Of a stretch of 44,391 nucleotides of DNA, positions 1 to 10,236 are shown piece after piece. Below the pieces are notes generated by a model. That model had not been told where the DNA came from. It ran no database searches and was given only the letters and a program-made list of their open reading frames with translations. This DNA comes from Polyangiaceae bacterium (GTDB lineage: Bacteria; Myxococcota_A; Polyangia; Polyangiales; Polyangiaceae), in the NCBI GenBank assembly GCA_025453595.1, contig JALOQB010000008.1, positions 1 through 44,391 on the forward strand, given 5' to 3'. Each line of letters opens with the position of its first letter. Within the stretch, counting starts at the first letter, position 1. Position numbers and translations under genes: made by a program.

Positions 1-365
1 AGCAGGCGCAGCTTCTTGATGCTCGGCTCCTGCGAGGGCTGGTGGCGGTGCGGATCGTCGAAGCGCCGCTGTCCGGTGACCATCAGCGGCGGGATGCGGT
101 ACACGTCCTGGACACCGGGGACCTGCCGGAGCGAGCGCTCGATGTCGTCCGATCTGGTGACATCCAGCGAATAGAAGGCCACCCGCAGCGGGTGCGACAG
201 CTGCGGCCTGGCCTCGAAGGCCTTGCGCACGTCATCATCGTTGATCTCCTTCGCGGCCTCGATGTCGAAGCCCGCCGAGCGCCCGGGCTGGAAGGTGGAG
301 ACCCCGCAGCCGGTCGAGAACAGGAGAACGCAGGAAAGGGCCAGGGTTCGCTGTACCGTCGTCAC
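1..365 (-). CDS. Putative lipoprotein, C-terminus cut by window edge
   Basis: The reading frame is open from a GTG at 363-365 to the left edge, so about 121 N-terminal residues are visible. The start has a GAGG Shine-Dalgarno-like stretch just upstream on the minus strand. Residues 1-19 form a hydrophobic signal peptide ending in a lipobox-like STGC, so the product is probably an envelope lipoprotein. The mature part is hydrophilic and includes the stretch LRVAFYSLDV. I recognise no domain family. The gene lies downstream of the anti-sigma-like gene on the same strand, 83 bp away. Function unknown. Confidence 0.6.
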   Translation of the reverse strand, partial: MTTVQRTLALSCVLLFSTGCGVSTFQPGRSAGFDIEAAKEINDDDVRKAFEARPQLSHPLRVAFYSLDVTRSDDIERSLRQVPGVQDVYRIPPLMVTGQRRFDDPHRHQPSQEPSIKKLRL

Positions 366-448
366 GCCCCCTCAACGGGCCACCCAGCCCCGACCTTACA
401 AGGGCGCGAGCGCCGGCACCTCTCGCGCAAGGGGGCGCCCCGCTCCCG

Positions 449-1267
449 TCAGGGCCCGGCGAGGGGCTGGAGGCGCGCGGCGTGGGGGCTTTTTGGGTAA
501 GCCGTCAGGAAGGCCCGGGCCCGGGTCGAGGCGGCGTCGCGCTGCCCGGAGCGCGCCAGCGCCTCGATGGTGAGGGCCTCGCTCTCCTGGTAGAGCACCC
601 CCCGCATCGCCTGCGCCTGCCCCAGCCACCGGAGGGCTCCGGAGAAATCGCCCCGCCCCAGCGCGTCGCGCCCCTCGCGGACCAGCCGGGCCTCCTCGCG
701 CAGGCGCTCGATGCGCTCCTGCTCGGCCGGGGCGACGCTGGCCACGGGCTCTGGCAGCGCGCTCGCGGCCGGGGCGCTCGCCGAGGCCACCGCCGGAGCC
801 TCGCGGTTCGTGGCCACCGCCAGCGCCGCGGGGGCCAGCGCCGCGCGCCCGGCGGTACGAGGAGATGGCTCCGGTACATCGAGGCGCGCGGGCTCTGGGG
901 CGACCGAGGCCACGGGCCCCGGCGCGGGCAGCGCCGCCACGCTGCGCGCCGCCGGGGCGCTCGGAGCCGGCGGCGCGGTCAGCAGCGACGAGCCGCCCAG
1001 CAGGGCCACCGTGGCCAGCGCCCCGAGGAGCGCGGGCTTGACAAAGACCGCCACGGATCCGGCGGCGGAGGCGCCCGCCAGCGGCGCGGCAGGCGGCGCA
1101 GGCGGGGCCGGTGGACCCGCGGGGGGCAGGGCGAGCTGGGGCGCGAGGGCAGCCCACACCTGCGCGGGGGCCTCCGGGGGCGGCTCGACGGGGCGAGCCG
1201 AGGCCAGGAGCTTCCGGGCCAGCGGATCGGCCTGGGGGTCGGACAGGAGGCGACGGGGAGGGTTCAT
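449..1267 (-). CDS. Membrane partner of ECF sigma factor (putative anti-sigma) with TPR-like C-terminus
   Basis: A 272-residue protein whose ATG overlaps the TGA of the upstream ECF sigma gene by four bases (ATGA), implying translational coupling. It has a short cytoplasmic N-terminus starting MNPPRRL, one transmembrane segment at about residues 77-97, a long Ala/Pro-rich linker and a C-terminal helical region (about 185-272) resembling TPR or YbgF-like repeats and containing GRGDFSGALRWL. No zinc-binding HxxxCxxC anti-sigma motif is visible. By position and topology it probably holds the sigma factor at the membrane, which is inference. A clear paralogue with the same layout lies at 10237-11049. 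Longer upstream starts were rejected because they would run through the sigma gene. Confidence 0.8.
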   Translation of the reverse strand: MNPPRRLLSDPQADPLARKLLASARPVEPPPEAPAQVWAALAPQLALPPAGPPAPPAPPAAPLAGASAAGSVAVFVKPALLGALATVALLGGSSLLTAPPAPSAPAARSVAALPAPGPVASVAPEPARLDVPEPSPRTAGRAALAPAALAVATNREAPAVASASAPAASALPEPVASVAPAEQERIERLREEARLVREGRDALGRGDFSGALRWLGQAQAMRGVLYQESEALTIEALARSGQRDAASTRARAFLTAYPKSPHAARLQPLAGP

Positions 1268-1800
1268 GGAGAGGCTCCGGGGGACATCGCAAAACGTTCG
1301 CGCGCCTGCAGACGGCTCACCGCCCGCTGGAAGGACTCCCGGGCCAGCCGGAGCCGGGAGTAGACGGTGCCGAGGGGCAGCTGGAGCAGCTCGGCGATCT
1401 CTTCCCCGGCGAGCCCCTCCAGCTCGAACAGGGAGAAGACGGCGCGCTGCTCGAAATCGAGGCCATCGAGGATGCGCTCGAGGAGCACCGCGGCCTCGCG
1501 GCGCTCGGCCTCCTCGGCCACGTCGCTGGCCCCTTCGGCGCGCTCGATCCACCCCTCGTTGTCCTCGAAGACCTCGCGCCGGTGGTGGGCGCGGCGGCCG
1601 CGATCACGGGCGACGCGGAGGCAGATCCCGAAGAGCCAGGTGGTCATGCGGGAGCGCCCCTCGAACTCGTCGAGCTTCCGGTAGGCCACGAGGAACACCT
1701 CCTGGGCGGCGTCGGCGGCGTCGACCTCGCGCACCCCGAGGCGACGGAGCGACTTCCACACGAAGGGGAAGTGTTCCTCGTAGAGCCGTTGAAAATCCAT
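1264..1800 (-). CDS. RNA polymerase sigma factor, ECF subfamily (copy 1)
   Basis: About 178 residues with sigma-70 region 2 (FVWKSLRRLGV, then the DAAQEVFLVAY and RSRMTTWLFGI helices) and region 4 (the -35-reading helix-turn-helix, with LAGEEIAELLQLPLGTVYSR). It should direct RNA polymerase to an envelope- or stress-responsive promoter set. The ATG at 1800 was chosen because the paralogue at 11046-11564 begins at the matching point (MTLEAIYRQHASFVWK). An in-frame GTG at 1833 is the alternative. A 10-base element (CGCCATCACA on the plus strand, 1838-1847) is repeated upstream of the paralogue and may be an autoregulatory site. The gene lies 53 bp downstream of acs, so some read-through from that operon is possible. 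Confidence 0.92.
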   Translation of the reverse strand: MDFQRLYEEHFPFVWKSLRRLGVREVDAADAAQEVFLVAYRKLDEFEGRSRMTTWLFGICLRVARDRGRRAHHRREVFEDNEGWIERAEGASDVAEEAERREAAVLLERILDGLDFEQRAVFSLFELEGLAGEEIAELLQLPLGTVYSRLRLARESFQRAVSRLQARERFAMSPGASP

Positions 1801-1837
1801 GACCAGAGCCCGCGGGTGAGTGGGCCGGGTCACCCCC

Positions 1838-1847
1838 CGCCATCACA
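1838..1847 (-). promoter_or_regulatory. 10-bp element shared upstream of both ECF sigma genes (copy 1)
   Basis: The minus-strand sequence TGTGATGGCG is identical to the one at 11618-11627 and lies 38-47 bases upstream of the chosen ATG. In both places a G-run follows. Conservation upstream of two paralogous sigma genes suggests an ECF promoter or operator element, but a duplication remnant cannot be excluded. Confidence 0.4.
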
Positions 1848-1853
1848 AAAAAT

Positions 1854-3839
<1,986 letters not shown>

Positions 3840-3857
3840 GGAGGCCTCCTGGGTGGG

Positions 3858-5264
3858 TAACCAGTGGCCGTAGCCTACCCGCAGTCCCAGGCCGACCATG
3901 GTGATATTTCGCGCGTCAGAGTAGACGCGCTGCGGCGGCTCCCCGACCCGCAGGTTGCTGATGCCATCGACCGTGACCGCCAGCATGCCGCCGACCAGGG
4001 CCCGCCCGAAGCTGAGCTCGACGCCGGCCTCGACGAGCAGGTACGCGTTGAGGGCCGAGCCCGTGCCGAGGAGCCGGCCGTTGCTGACCGGGCTCCTCAG
4101 GTCGAGCCGGTGATGAGCCCCCCCGACGCCGGTGACCGCGACAAACCGGAAGCGCTCCCCCGGCGTCATGAAGCGCGCGTGGACCCCGAAGCGACGCCCC
4201 CAGAACTCGTAGGTCGCCCCGTCCGCCGGCGCCCGCGGGCACTCGCCGGGGGCGGAGGGCGGCGTGTAACACCCGGGCCCGATGTTGTGCTTGCCGAACT
4301 CGCCCGAGGCCTCCAGGCCGAAGGTGTTGGTGAAGCGGTAACCGAGGCGCAGACCAAAGTACGAGCCGTCGCGGCCGTCGTTGCTGGGAAGGCGAAACCC
4401 GTCCGGGTCCGGGGTGATGACGTAGCTGGTGGCGGTGAGCAGGCCGAAGACGCCGCGGCGCTGGGGGGCGACCGGCGGCGGCGTGTACGGGAAGGGCGTC
4501 TTGTCGTTCGGATCGGTCGTGGGCGGCCCCAGCGCCGCACGGACCACCCGGCGCTCGCCCCGGGCCAGGGTCACCTCGAGCGTCGTGGTGGTGAAGCCGG
4601 TCCGGTAGACCTGGATCACGTGGTGCTCCCCCGCCTCCAGCTCCCCGGTCCAGGCCCCGAAGCTACGGGGCACGCCGTCGATGGCGATCGCCGCCTCCGC
4701 GTCCTCGGCCACCACCGTCAGCTCGGCCACGTTGGCCTCCAGCCGGATCTCGACGGACCTCGGCCCCCCCGCGAAGCTCATCACCTGCTCGAACCCCCGG
4801 TGCCTCGGCGCCTCCGCCTCCACCCGGTGCTCCCCCACGTTCAGCCTCACCTCCCGCTCCCCTCCCCCGGGGATCACCCGGTCATCCACCCGAACCGTGG
4901 CATCCGGAGGTTCTATACGAATGCGGACCACCGCCACCATCGGCTGCATCTCGGCGATGGCCTCGCGGGCGGCGCGCTCGTCCTCGGGTTCGACCGCCCC
5001 CTGGTGGGCCTTGAGCATCTTCTCCAGCGTCGCGATCGCCTCCGCGTAGCGGAACAGGGCGCGCTGGCAGAGGGCGATGTTCTGCAGGGACGAGGGCGTG
5101 GGGCGGAGCCGGTAAGCCTCCTCGAACTCGGCGAGGGCGCCGGCGAAGTTCTTGGCCTGGAACAGCTTGAGCCCCTGCCCGAAATGCTCTTCCGGGGTCT
5201 GCCCGGCCGCGGCCGACGACAGCAGCAGCAGGCAGAGCAGGAGCCTCGACCCGCCTCGCGTCAA
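3858..5264 (-). CDS. TPR/PEGA outer-membrane beta-barrel protein ending at a TTA codon
   Basis: The start is a TTG at 5262-5264. It overlaps the upstream kinase stop as TTGA and has an AAGGA ribosome site 6 nt upstream. The 468-residue protein has a signal peptide (hydrophobic [10 protein letters not shown], cleavage near AAAG), a TPR-like region (about 25-110), one or two PEGA-type beta domains (about 115-250) and a predicted beta-barrel (about 275-468). The last strand ends [13 protein letters not shown], the aromatic-terminal signature typical of BAM substrates. The next codon is TTA (3858-3860), then six codons containing the acs ribosome site. Under the standard code the protein would be fused to Acs (product of 1854-5264). 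That would place a cytosolic enzyme behind an outer-membrane barrel, which is implausible. Confidence 0.75.
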
Positions 5265-6766
5265 AGCTTGTCCTTGAGGCGAAGGCCCGACCCGGACGCC
5301 GCCGGAGACGCGGAGAGCGGGGGGCGCGGGGGCAGCGTGCGGCCGGCGCTGGGGGGCGGGCGGGGCGGCTCCGGGGCTTCGAGAGGTGAGGCGGAGGCGG
5401 AGGCCCCCGGCAACGGATCGAGGGCGAGATGAAGCACGCGGCGCCCGTCGAGCCGGACGCGGCGCACCAGCGGCGCATGCCCCTCGGCCTCGGCCCTCAG
5501 CTCGACCTCGGACAGCGCAGGTCCGCGGATCGGCTGCCCCTCCAGCGGGCGCCCGTCGACCAGGACCCGGGCATGGGCGGGCAGCACCTCGACCCCCATG
5601 GTGACCTCCGGCGGCGGTCGGACCGCCGGGGGCGGCGGCGCAGGGCGCGCGTGGAGCGCGATCCAGGTGCCAGCAAAGGCAAACAGCGCGGCGGCGATGC
5701 CGGGCCACAGCAGCGCCGGGCGCCGCGCGGGCCCCGCCACCGGGACCGAGGGCAGGGGCTCCCGGGGGGTCCAGGTGGGGTTGTCATCGCGAGGCTGCAC
5801 CGGCTCGGCGAGGACCGTCGCCGCCAGGGCCTCGCTGCGCTGGGACAGCAGACCGGGGGCGGCCTGCTGGAGCGCCGCAAGGAAGGCCTGCGCCGAGGGG
5901 AAGCGGGCGGCGGGCTCGCGGGTGAGGGCGACCTTGACCACCTCCGCGAGGGGGGCCGGAACCTCCGGAGTGAAGAGGCGTACGTCCGGCGCATCGCGGC
6001 TGCAGATCGCGACGATCACGGCCTCGTAGCTGGCCAGGGCAGCCCAGGGCGAGCGACCGACCAGGCACTCGAACAGGATCACCCCCACGGAGAACAGATC
6101 GCTGCGCCCGTCGAGCCCCGGGAGCGCCTGGGCCTGCTCCGGGCTCATGTAGTAGGGCGTACCGAGCACCGTGCCTTCCCGGGTGATGGTCGAGGGCCCC
6201 GCCTCGGTGCTGCGGGCGATCTTCGAGATGCCAAAATCGAGGATCTTCACCAGCGGGGCGCCGTCATCTTGACGCACCAGGAAGACGTTATCGGGCTTGA
6301 GATCCCGGTGCACCACCCCCGCCTCGTGCGCCCGCCCCAGCCCCCGGAGGATCTGCGCCGTGATCTGCACCGCCTCCGCCACCGACAGCCGCTGCCCGCG
6401 CCGCAGCCGCGCCCCCAGGCTCTCGCCCTGGAGCAGCTCCATCACCAGGTAAGGCTGGCCTTCCTCGGTGGCGCCGGTGTCAAACACATGGATGATGTGG
6501 GCGCTCTCGACCGCGCTCGCGGCCTCGGCCTCGCGCTGGAAACGCAGGCAAGCCTCGGCGCTCTCCCCCCAGTTCTGGATGAACTTGAGGGCCACGCGCT
6601 TGCCGATGGCCACGTTCTGGCCCTCGTAGATCGCGCCCATCCCCCCCTGCCCCAGGCGACGCAGCACGCGCCACCGGTTGCCCACGACGCGCCCGACAAG
6701 CGGATCGTCCCCTGGCCGAGGGGTCTCCTCGGGGGGGGCAGCGCTCGGGGAGGGCACGTCGCTCAT
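5261..6766 (-). CDS. Membrane Ser/Thr protein kinase with PEGA-like extracytoplasmic domain
   Basis: A 501-residue protein. The Hanks-type kinase domain (about 25-285) has [30 protein letters not shown] and [10 protein letters not shown], so it should be active. A Pro-rich linker, one transmembrane segment (about 345-368) and a PEGA-like beta domain ([19 protein letters not shown]) follow. The C-terminus is Pro/Ser rich. The gene opens a tight minus-strand run with the PEGA/TPR outer-membrane protein (4-base overlap), suggesting that envelope sensing is coupled to phosphorylation. The ATG at 6766 is chosen, and an adjacent GTG at 6769 is equally possible. Confidence 0.93.
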   Translation of the reverse strand: MSDVPSPSAAPPEETPRPGDDPLVGRVVGNRWRVLRRLGQGGMGAIYEGQNVAIGKRVALKFIQNWGESAEACLRFQREAEAASAVESAHIIHVFDTGATEEGQPYLVMELLQGESLGARLRRGQRLSVAEAVQITAQILRGLGRAHEAGVVHRDLKPDNVFLVRQDDGAPLVKILDFGISKIARSTEAGPSTITREGTVLGTPYYMSPEQAQALPGLDGRSDLFSVGVILFECLVGRSPWAALASYEAVIVAICSRDAPDVRLFTPEVPAPLAEVVKVALTREPAARFPSAQAFLAALQQAAPGLLSQRSEALAATVLAEPVQPRDDNPTWTPREPLPSVPVAGPARRPALLWPGIAAALFAFAGTWIALHARPAPPPPAVRPPPEVTMGVEVLPAHARVLVDGRPLEGQPIRGPALSEVELRAEAEGHAPLVRRVRLDGRRVLHLALDPLPGASASASPLEAPEPPRPPPSAGRTLPPRPPLSASPAASGSGLRLKDKL

Positions 6767-6833
6767 CACGGCAGAGGGAGTTTACACACGCCGGAAAGCT
6801 CGGGTACCGCTCCGAGCAAGGAGACGCACAATT

Positions 6834-6849
6834 CGGGGGCAACCCCCCG
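6834..6849 (-). terminator. GC-rich hairpin after rpsT
   Basis: The plus-strand sequence CGGGGGcaacCCCCCG forms a perfect 6-bp stem with a 4-nt loop, beginning 9 bases beyond the rpsT stop. No real U-tract follows (AATTG on the minus strand), so it is only a candidate terminator or 3'-end-stabilising hairpin. Confidence 0.45.
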
Positions 6850-6857
6850 GGAGCGTC

Positions 6858-7133
6858 TCAGGCCTTCGCGGCGAGCGCAGCCTTGTGGGCCGCACGAGCC
6901 AGACGCGCCTTCTTGCGGGAGGCCGTCCGGGGGTGGATCACGCCCTTGGAGGCGGCGCGATCGAGGGACGACACCGCCTCGACCACCTTGGCCTTGCCCT
7001 CGGGGCTCGCCAGGGTCTCGGCGCTGCGGGCGGCCTTGACCTTGGTGCGCACGGCGGCCTTGATCGAGCGGTTGCGGGTGGTGCGCGCGATGCGCTGACG
7101 GTTGCGCTTATCTGCAGATGCGTGATTCGCCAT
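6858..7133 (-). CDS. rpsT: 30S ribosomal protein S20
   Basis: A 91-residue, strongly basic protein with the S20 pattern: it begins MANHASADKRNRQ, is rich in Lys, Arg and Ala throughout, and has the characteristic GVIHPRTASRKKARLA near the C-terminus. S20 binds 16S rRNA early in 30S assembly. Length and ends match the family. It is the second gene of a short unit behind a small basic protein at 7145-7315 and is followed by a GC-rich hairpin. Confidence 0.97.
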   Translation of the reverse strand: MANHASADKRNRQRIARTTRNRSIKAAVRTKVKAARSAETLASPEGKAKVVEAVSSLDRAASKGVIHPRTASRKKARLARAAHKAALAAKA

Positions 7134-7144
7134 GATGCTTTACC

Positions 7145-7315
7145 TAAGCCGGCCTTCACTTCGGGCTTGGAGTCGGCTGCCTTGGGGTCATACCCCTCGG
7201 GGTGGATCGGGAACGCCGGGGTGCCCGACGCACGGCGCTCGCGCTTGTTGCGCTTGCCCGAGGTGGTCGCCTTGCGCCGGCGGATACGGCTGGTCTGTTG
7301 GGTCGAAGAAACCAT
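7145..7315 (-). CDS. Small basic protein (56 aa) ending at a TTA codon
   Basis: ATG at 7315. The 56 codons have GC-rich third positions and encode a very basic peptide containing TSRIRRRKATTSGKRNKRER, then an acidic/Pro tail ending SKPEVKAG. The next codon is TTA (7145-7147), where the coding character stops abruptly (GGT AAA GCA TCA). rpsT starts 11 bases further on. Under the standard code the frame continues 68 more codons to 6938, mostly overlapping rpsT out of frame. The richness in Arg and Lys and the position suggest an RNA- or ribosome-associated protein, but I do not recognise the family with certainty. Confidence 0.65.
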
Positions 7316-7384
7316 TGGGAAGCCTCGCGAAAGAGCCAGGACGGCGTGCGGGGGCGCGGAAAGTGGCGCAACCCCACCCCATTG

Positions 7385-8560
7385 TCAAGGGCTCACCGAG
7401 AAGGAGGTCGAGAAACTGTCGGCCATGAACGGCGCCACCCGCGCCTTCCGCACCGCCGCCTGCACGCAGGCCTCGGCCCCCCCCGTCGCCCCGCCGCTCA
7501 CCGACACCGACCTCACGCTCCCGTCCGACTGGAACACCACGCTGATCCTCGTCGGCTTGTCCGTGTCTGCGATGCACGCCTTCACCGCCCCCCGCACCGC
7601 CCCCAGCGCCCCCAGCACCGCCGCGTTCGAGGGCTTCTCCTGCTTCGCCGCCGGGTTCCCGCCCCCTCCCGCCACCGGCTGCTCCACCGGTTGATCCGTC
7701 GCCCCCACTCGCTTCTTCATCTCCTCCTGCAGATCCCCCACGGACCCCATCGGCCTCGGCGCCGCTGACGCCACCGGCTCCGGCGCGGGCGCCGCCGACA
7801 CCACCGGCGCCGCCGACGCCACCGCCCCCTCTTTCCCGTGGTCCGCGCCGTGGTGCACCGCCAGCCCCGAGGCCCGTGGCGCCGCCCTGTGCGACCCGTC
7901 CGGCGCCGCCAGCGCGTTGATGTCCACCACCCCCGGCTCTGGACCCGACGCCACCGGCGCCGCCTTCACCTCCGGCGCGGACACCGCCGCCTTCACCTCC
8001 GGCATGCTCGTCTTCGAGGGCTCTGCGGACACCACCGTCGCCCCCTGGAGCGGTGTCGCGCTCGTCTCTGGCCTCCGGGTCAATACCACCCCCAGCCCGA
8101 TCGCCGCGATCAACCCCACCCCCACCAGGATCGGCGTCACCGAGCGATTCTCGTTGGCTGGTGCCTCCGTCGCCGCAGGCGGGGACTCGGAGGGTGTCGC
8201 CGCTGCAGGGGCTTCAAAAGGAGGAGGGGTCTTGGATGACCCTGCCCGCAAGGTGGCCGGGGGGACCGAGACCGAAGCCGGAGAAGCGGTCGAGCTCGGG
8301 GGAGCCTCGATGGCAGGAGGGACCGAAGGCCGGAGCGAGGGGGGCGCCGAGACCCGCCCTTCCGGCGGGACCGAGGGGCGCGCGCCCAGGGAACCTGGCG
8401 GCAGCGAGCCCGGGGGCGGAGGCAGGGAAGACGGGCGGTTGGAGAGCGCCCCGAGCAGTTCGGCAGCGGAGTCCGAGGAGGTCGCCCCGGACCGGGCCTC
8501 CTTGGCCCGCGCGGCGATGTCACGGAGAGACCGGGGCTTGTTGCCCTCTTCGTTGGACAT
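7385..8560 (-). CDS. Single-pass membrane protein with TonB/AgmX-like C-terminal domain
   Basis: A 391-residue protein with a cytoplasmic Ser/Pro-rich N-terminus (about 1-140), one transmembrane helix (about 142-161, ILVGVGLIAAIGLGVV), a long Ala/Pro/Val-rich periplasmic stretch and a compact C-terminal domain (about 310-391). That domain contains VKACI, RISVVFQSDGSV and CVQAAVRKARVAPF. The pattern of two Cys and a conserved beta strand resembles the TonB- or AgmX/PglI-type C-terminal domain found in myxobacterial gliding and energy-coupling proteins. The exact role is unknown. Two 8-bp palindromes 21 bp apart lie just upstream. Confidence 0.8.
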   Translation of the reverse strand: MSNEEGNKPRSLRDIAARAKEARSGATSSDSAAELLGALSNRPSSLPPPPGSLPPGSLGARPSVPPEGRVSAPPSLRPSVPPAIEAPPSSTASPASVSVPPATLRAGSSKTPPPFEAPAAATPSESPPAATEAPANENRSVTPILVGVGLIAAIGLGVVLTRRPETSATPLQGATVVSAEPSKTSMPEVKAAVSAPEVKAAPVASGPEPGVVDINALAAPDGSHRAAPRASGLAVHHGADHGKEGAVASAAPVVSAAPAPEPVASAAPRPMGSVGDLQEEMKKRVGATDQPVEQPVAGGGGNPAAKQEKPSNAAVLGALGAVRGAVKACIADTDKPTRISVVFQSDGSVRSVSVSGGATGGAEACVQAAVRKARVAPFMADSFSTSFSVSP

Positions 8561-8580
8561 GAGTGCATTTTTGGCACGAC

Positions 8581-8609
8581 CTGCGCAGAGCGTCGAGATT
8601 CCTGCGCAG
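8581..8609. promoter_or_regulatory. Tandem CTGCGCAG palindromes, 21 bp apart
   Basis: Two identical 8-bp palindromes (8581-8588 and 8602-8609), each flanked by C, lie between the serpin stop and the TonB/AgmX-like gene start on the minus strand. The 21-bp centre spacing equals two helical turns, which suits cooperative binding of a dimeric regulator on one DNA face. They sit 21-49 bases upstream of the ATG at 8560, overlapping the likely promoter. No regulator is identified. Confidence 0.4.
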
Positions 8610-8626
8610 GGGGCCGGCGCTGAGGT

Positions 8627-10093
8627 TCAGCCCTTGGAAGGATCGAGGATGCGACCCAGGAACAGGAACACCCCGGTCTCGTTGTCCCGGATCGCCAGCA
8701 AGAAGGAGCGATTGACGGCGAACACGGTGGGAGTGGGCGGCTGGCCATCCCCCGCCAGCACCACGGCGGTCGCCGCGGCGGCCTCGACCCCCACCTCGTC
8801 GACGCCCACCATCGCCTTGTGGAGCACGTCCGAGACCCGCATCTGAGAATCCTTGGACATCGCCGAGAAATCGGCGCCCCCTTCGAACGGCGCCTTCATG
8901 CCCAGGGCCTGCAGCTGGTTGCGCAGCGAGAGGGACTCGGTCGTGAACCGGAACTTCGGGTAGGTGAGGTCCAGCACCGCGTCCTGCGCGGCCCCCTGGA
9001 GCGCCTCCAGCTCCTCCCCCAGCTTGCCCTCCAGCTCCTCGAATTTCCCCTCCTTGGGCAGCACCGTCACCAGCGAAAGGCGGCCCCCGAACAGCGGCAC
9101 CGCGGCCGCCTGCGCCACCGCGTCTTCCGCGTAGGTGCCGCGGGTCAGCTGGGCCATCATCGGCACCGACACCGGCGCGCCGCCCACGACCCCGAAGCTT
9201 CCGTCCTTCGTATCCTTGGGGTCAAACGGCTTGTCCCAGGGGAAGGTGAAGTTCACGGCGTTGACCAGCACCATGCGGGTCATCTCGTCCACCGTCCCGG
9301 GCGCCAGCAGATCGAGGATACGCTGCTGGGTCTTCTCGGCGACCCAGCCGTTGATCGCGAGGCGCTCCTGTTCGGCCTTGTTCTTGTAGTCGGCCAGGTA
9401 CACACCGGCCCCGTAATTCTGGGCCAGCACATCCAGGAAGGGTTTCTCCCAGGTCAACGTGCGCTCGCCCCAGATCGAATTGACCACCGTGAGGGCGACA
9501 TCCGGCACGTTGTTCGCGCCTGACTGGGCGGCGAACGCCTTCGCTTGCTCCGGTCGCTGCGCCAGCTCCAGCGAGAGCCGGTTGAGGGCCGGGTGCAGCT
9601 TCTCCTGCGGGAGCGTGAAGCGCAGCGCCTTGGCCAGCTCGCTCTGGGTGGCCCCCTTGGCCCCCGCCGAGGTCATCCCCAGCGCCATCGAGATGCTGAG
9701 CGGCGAGAACCAGAGGTTCTTTGCGGCCTGCTTCGGGTCCGCCCGGAGCTGCCCGTAGAGGTCCACCGCGAACTGGTTGTTCCCCTGCGCCACCGCGTTT
9801 CGATCCGCCTCGCTCGCCTGCTCCGCCGGGAACCGCGGTAGCTCCGAGACCGCCAGCTCCAGCCCCGGACCGGTGCCGCCGGTGCCGGCCGCCCCAGCGG
9901 TGCCCGCGGTGCCTGCGGTCCCTCCGGAGCCTGCGTCGCCGCCGGCCCCAGCGCCGGGTTGCCCCGCGGCCCCGCTCACCCCCGAGCCCCCCGAGCCCGC
10001 GGAGGGGTTGGCCCCCACGTTCGAGGACTCCTCCTCGCAAGCTGCCGTCACCAGAGCGCAGAGCGCCAGCCCAAGAAACAAGTTCGTTCGCAT
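8627..10093 (-). CDS. Lipoprotein serpin (serine protease inhibitor family)
   Basis: A 488-residue protein. The signal peptide has the lipobox VTAAC (Cys19), followed by a Gly/Ser/Ala/Thr-rich tether to about residue 75. The rest is a complete serpin fold: NLWFSPLSISMALGMTSAGA, the breach region MVLVNAVNFTFPWDKPF, an inhibitory-type hinge (DEVGVEAAAATAVV) and a C-terminal FLFLGRILDPS. Small residues in the hinge favour a functional suicide inhibitor. The scissile bond by hinge counting falls near LAGD, so the target protease is unclear. Surface anchoring suggests defence against exogenous or self-secreted proteases during predation. Confidence 0.93.
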   Translation of the reverse strand: MRTNLFLGLALCALVTAACEEESSNVGANPSAGSGGSGVSGAAGQPGAGAGGDAGSGGTAGTAGTAGAAGTGGTGPGLELAVSELPRFPAEQASEADRNAVAQGNNQFAVDLYGQLRADPKQAAKNLWFSPLSISMALGMTSAGAKGATQSELAKALRFTLPQEKLHPALNRLSLELAQRPEQAKAFAAQSGANNVPDVALTVVNSIWGERTLTWEKPFLDVLAQNYGAGVYLADYKNKAEQERLAINGWVAEKTQQRILDLLAPGTVDEMTRMVLVNAVNFTFPWDKPFDPKDTKDGSFGVVGGAPVSVPMMAQLTRGTYAEDAVAQAAAVPLFGGRLSLVTVLPKEGKFEELEGKLGEELEALQGAAQDAVLDLTYPKFRFTTESLSLRNQLQALGMKAPFEGGADFSAMSKDSQMRVSDVLHKAMVGVDEVGVEAAAATAVVLAGDGQPPTPTVFAVNRSFLLAIRDNETGVFLFLGRILDPSKG

Positions 10094-10236
10094 GATGTTT
10101 CTCTCCCGTACGGCTTCCTCGCCTCGCTGCTGCGGGCCATGTTCACCGTCTCTCCGGTGGGAGGAGGCAGCCTCTCGCTGCCATCAAAAAAAGTCACCCC
10201 GGCGTCGATTTTTTTCTGCCCCGTGTTCGCCCCGAA
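10094..10236. promoter_or_regulatory. Intergenic region with hairpin and A7/T7 tracts upstream of the serpin
   Basis: This gap holds a perfect hairpin GGCAGCctctcGCTGCC (10166-10182) and two homopolymer runs, A7 at 10186-10192 and T7 at 10209-10215, separated by 16 bases. The A/T tracts are exceptional for this GC-rich sequence. They could form a weak terminator for the upstream sigma/partner pair and lie in the likely serpin promoter. No ORF is convincing here. Confidence 0.35.
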
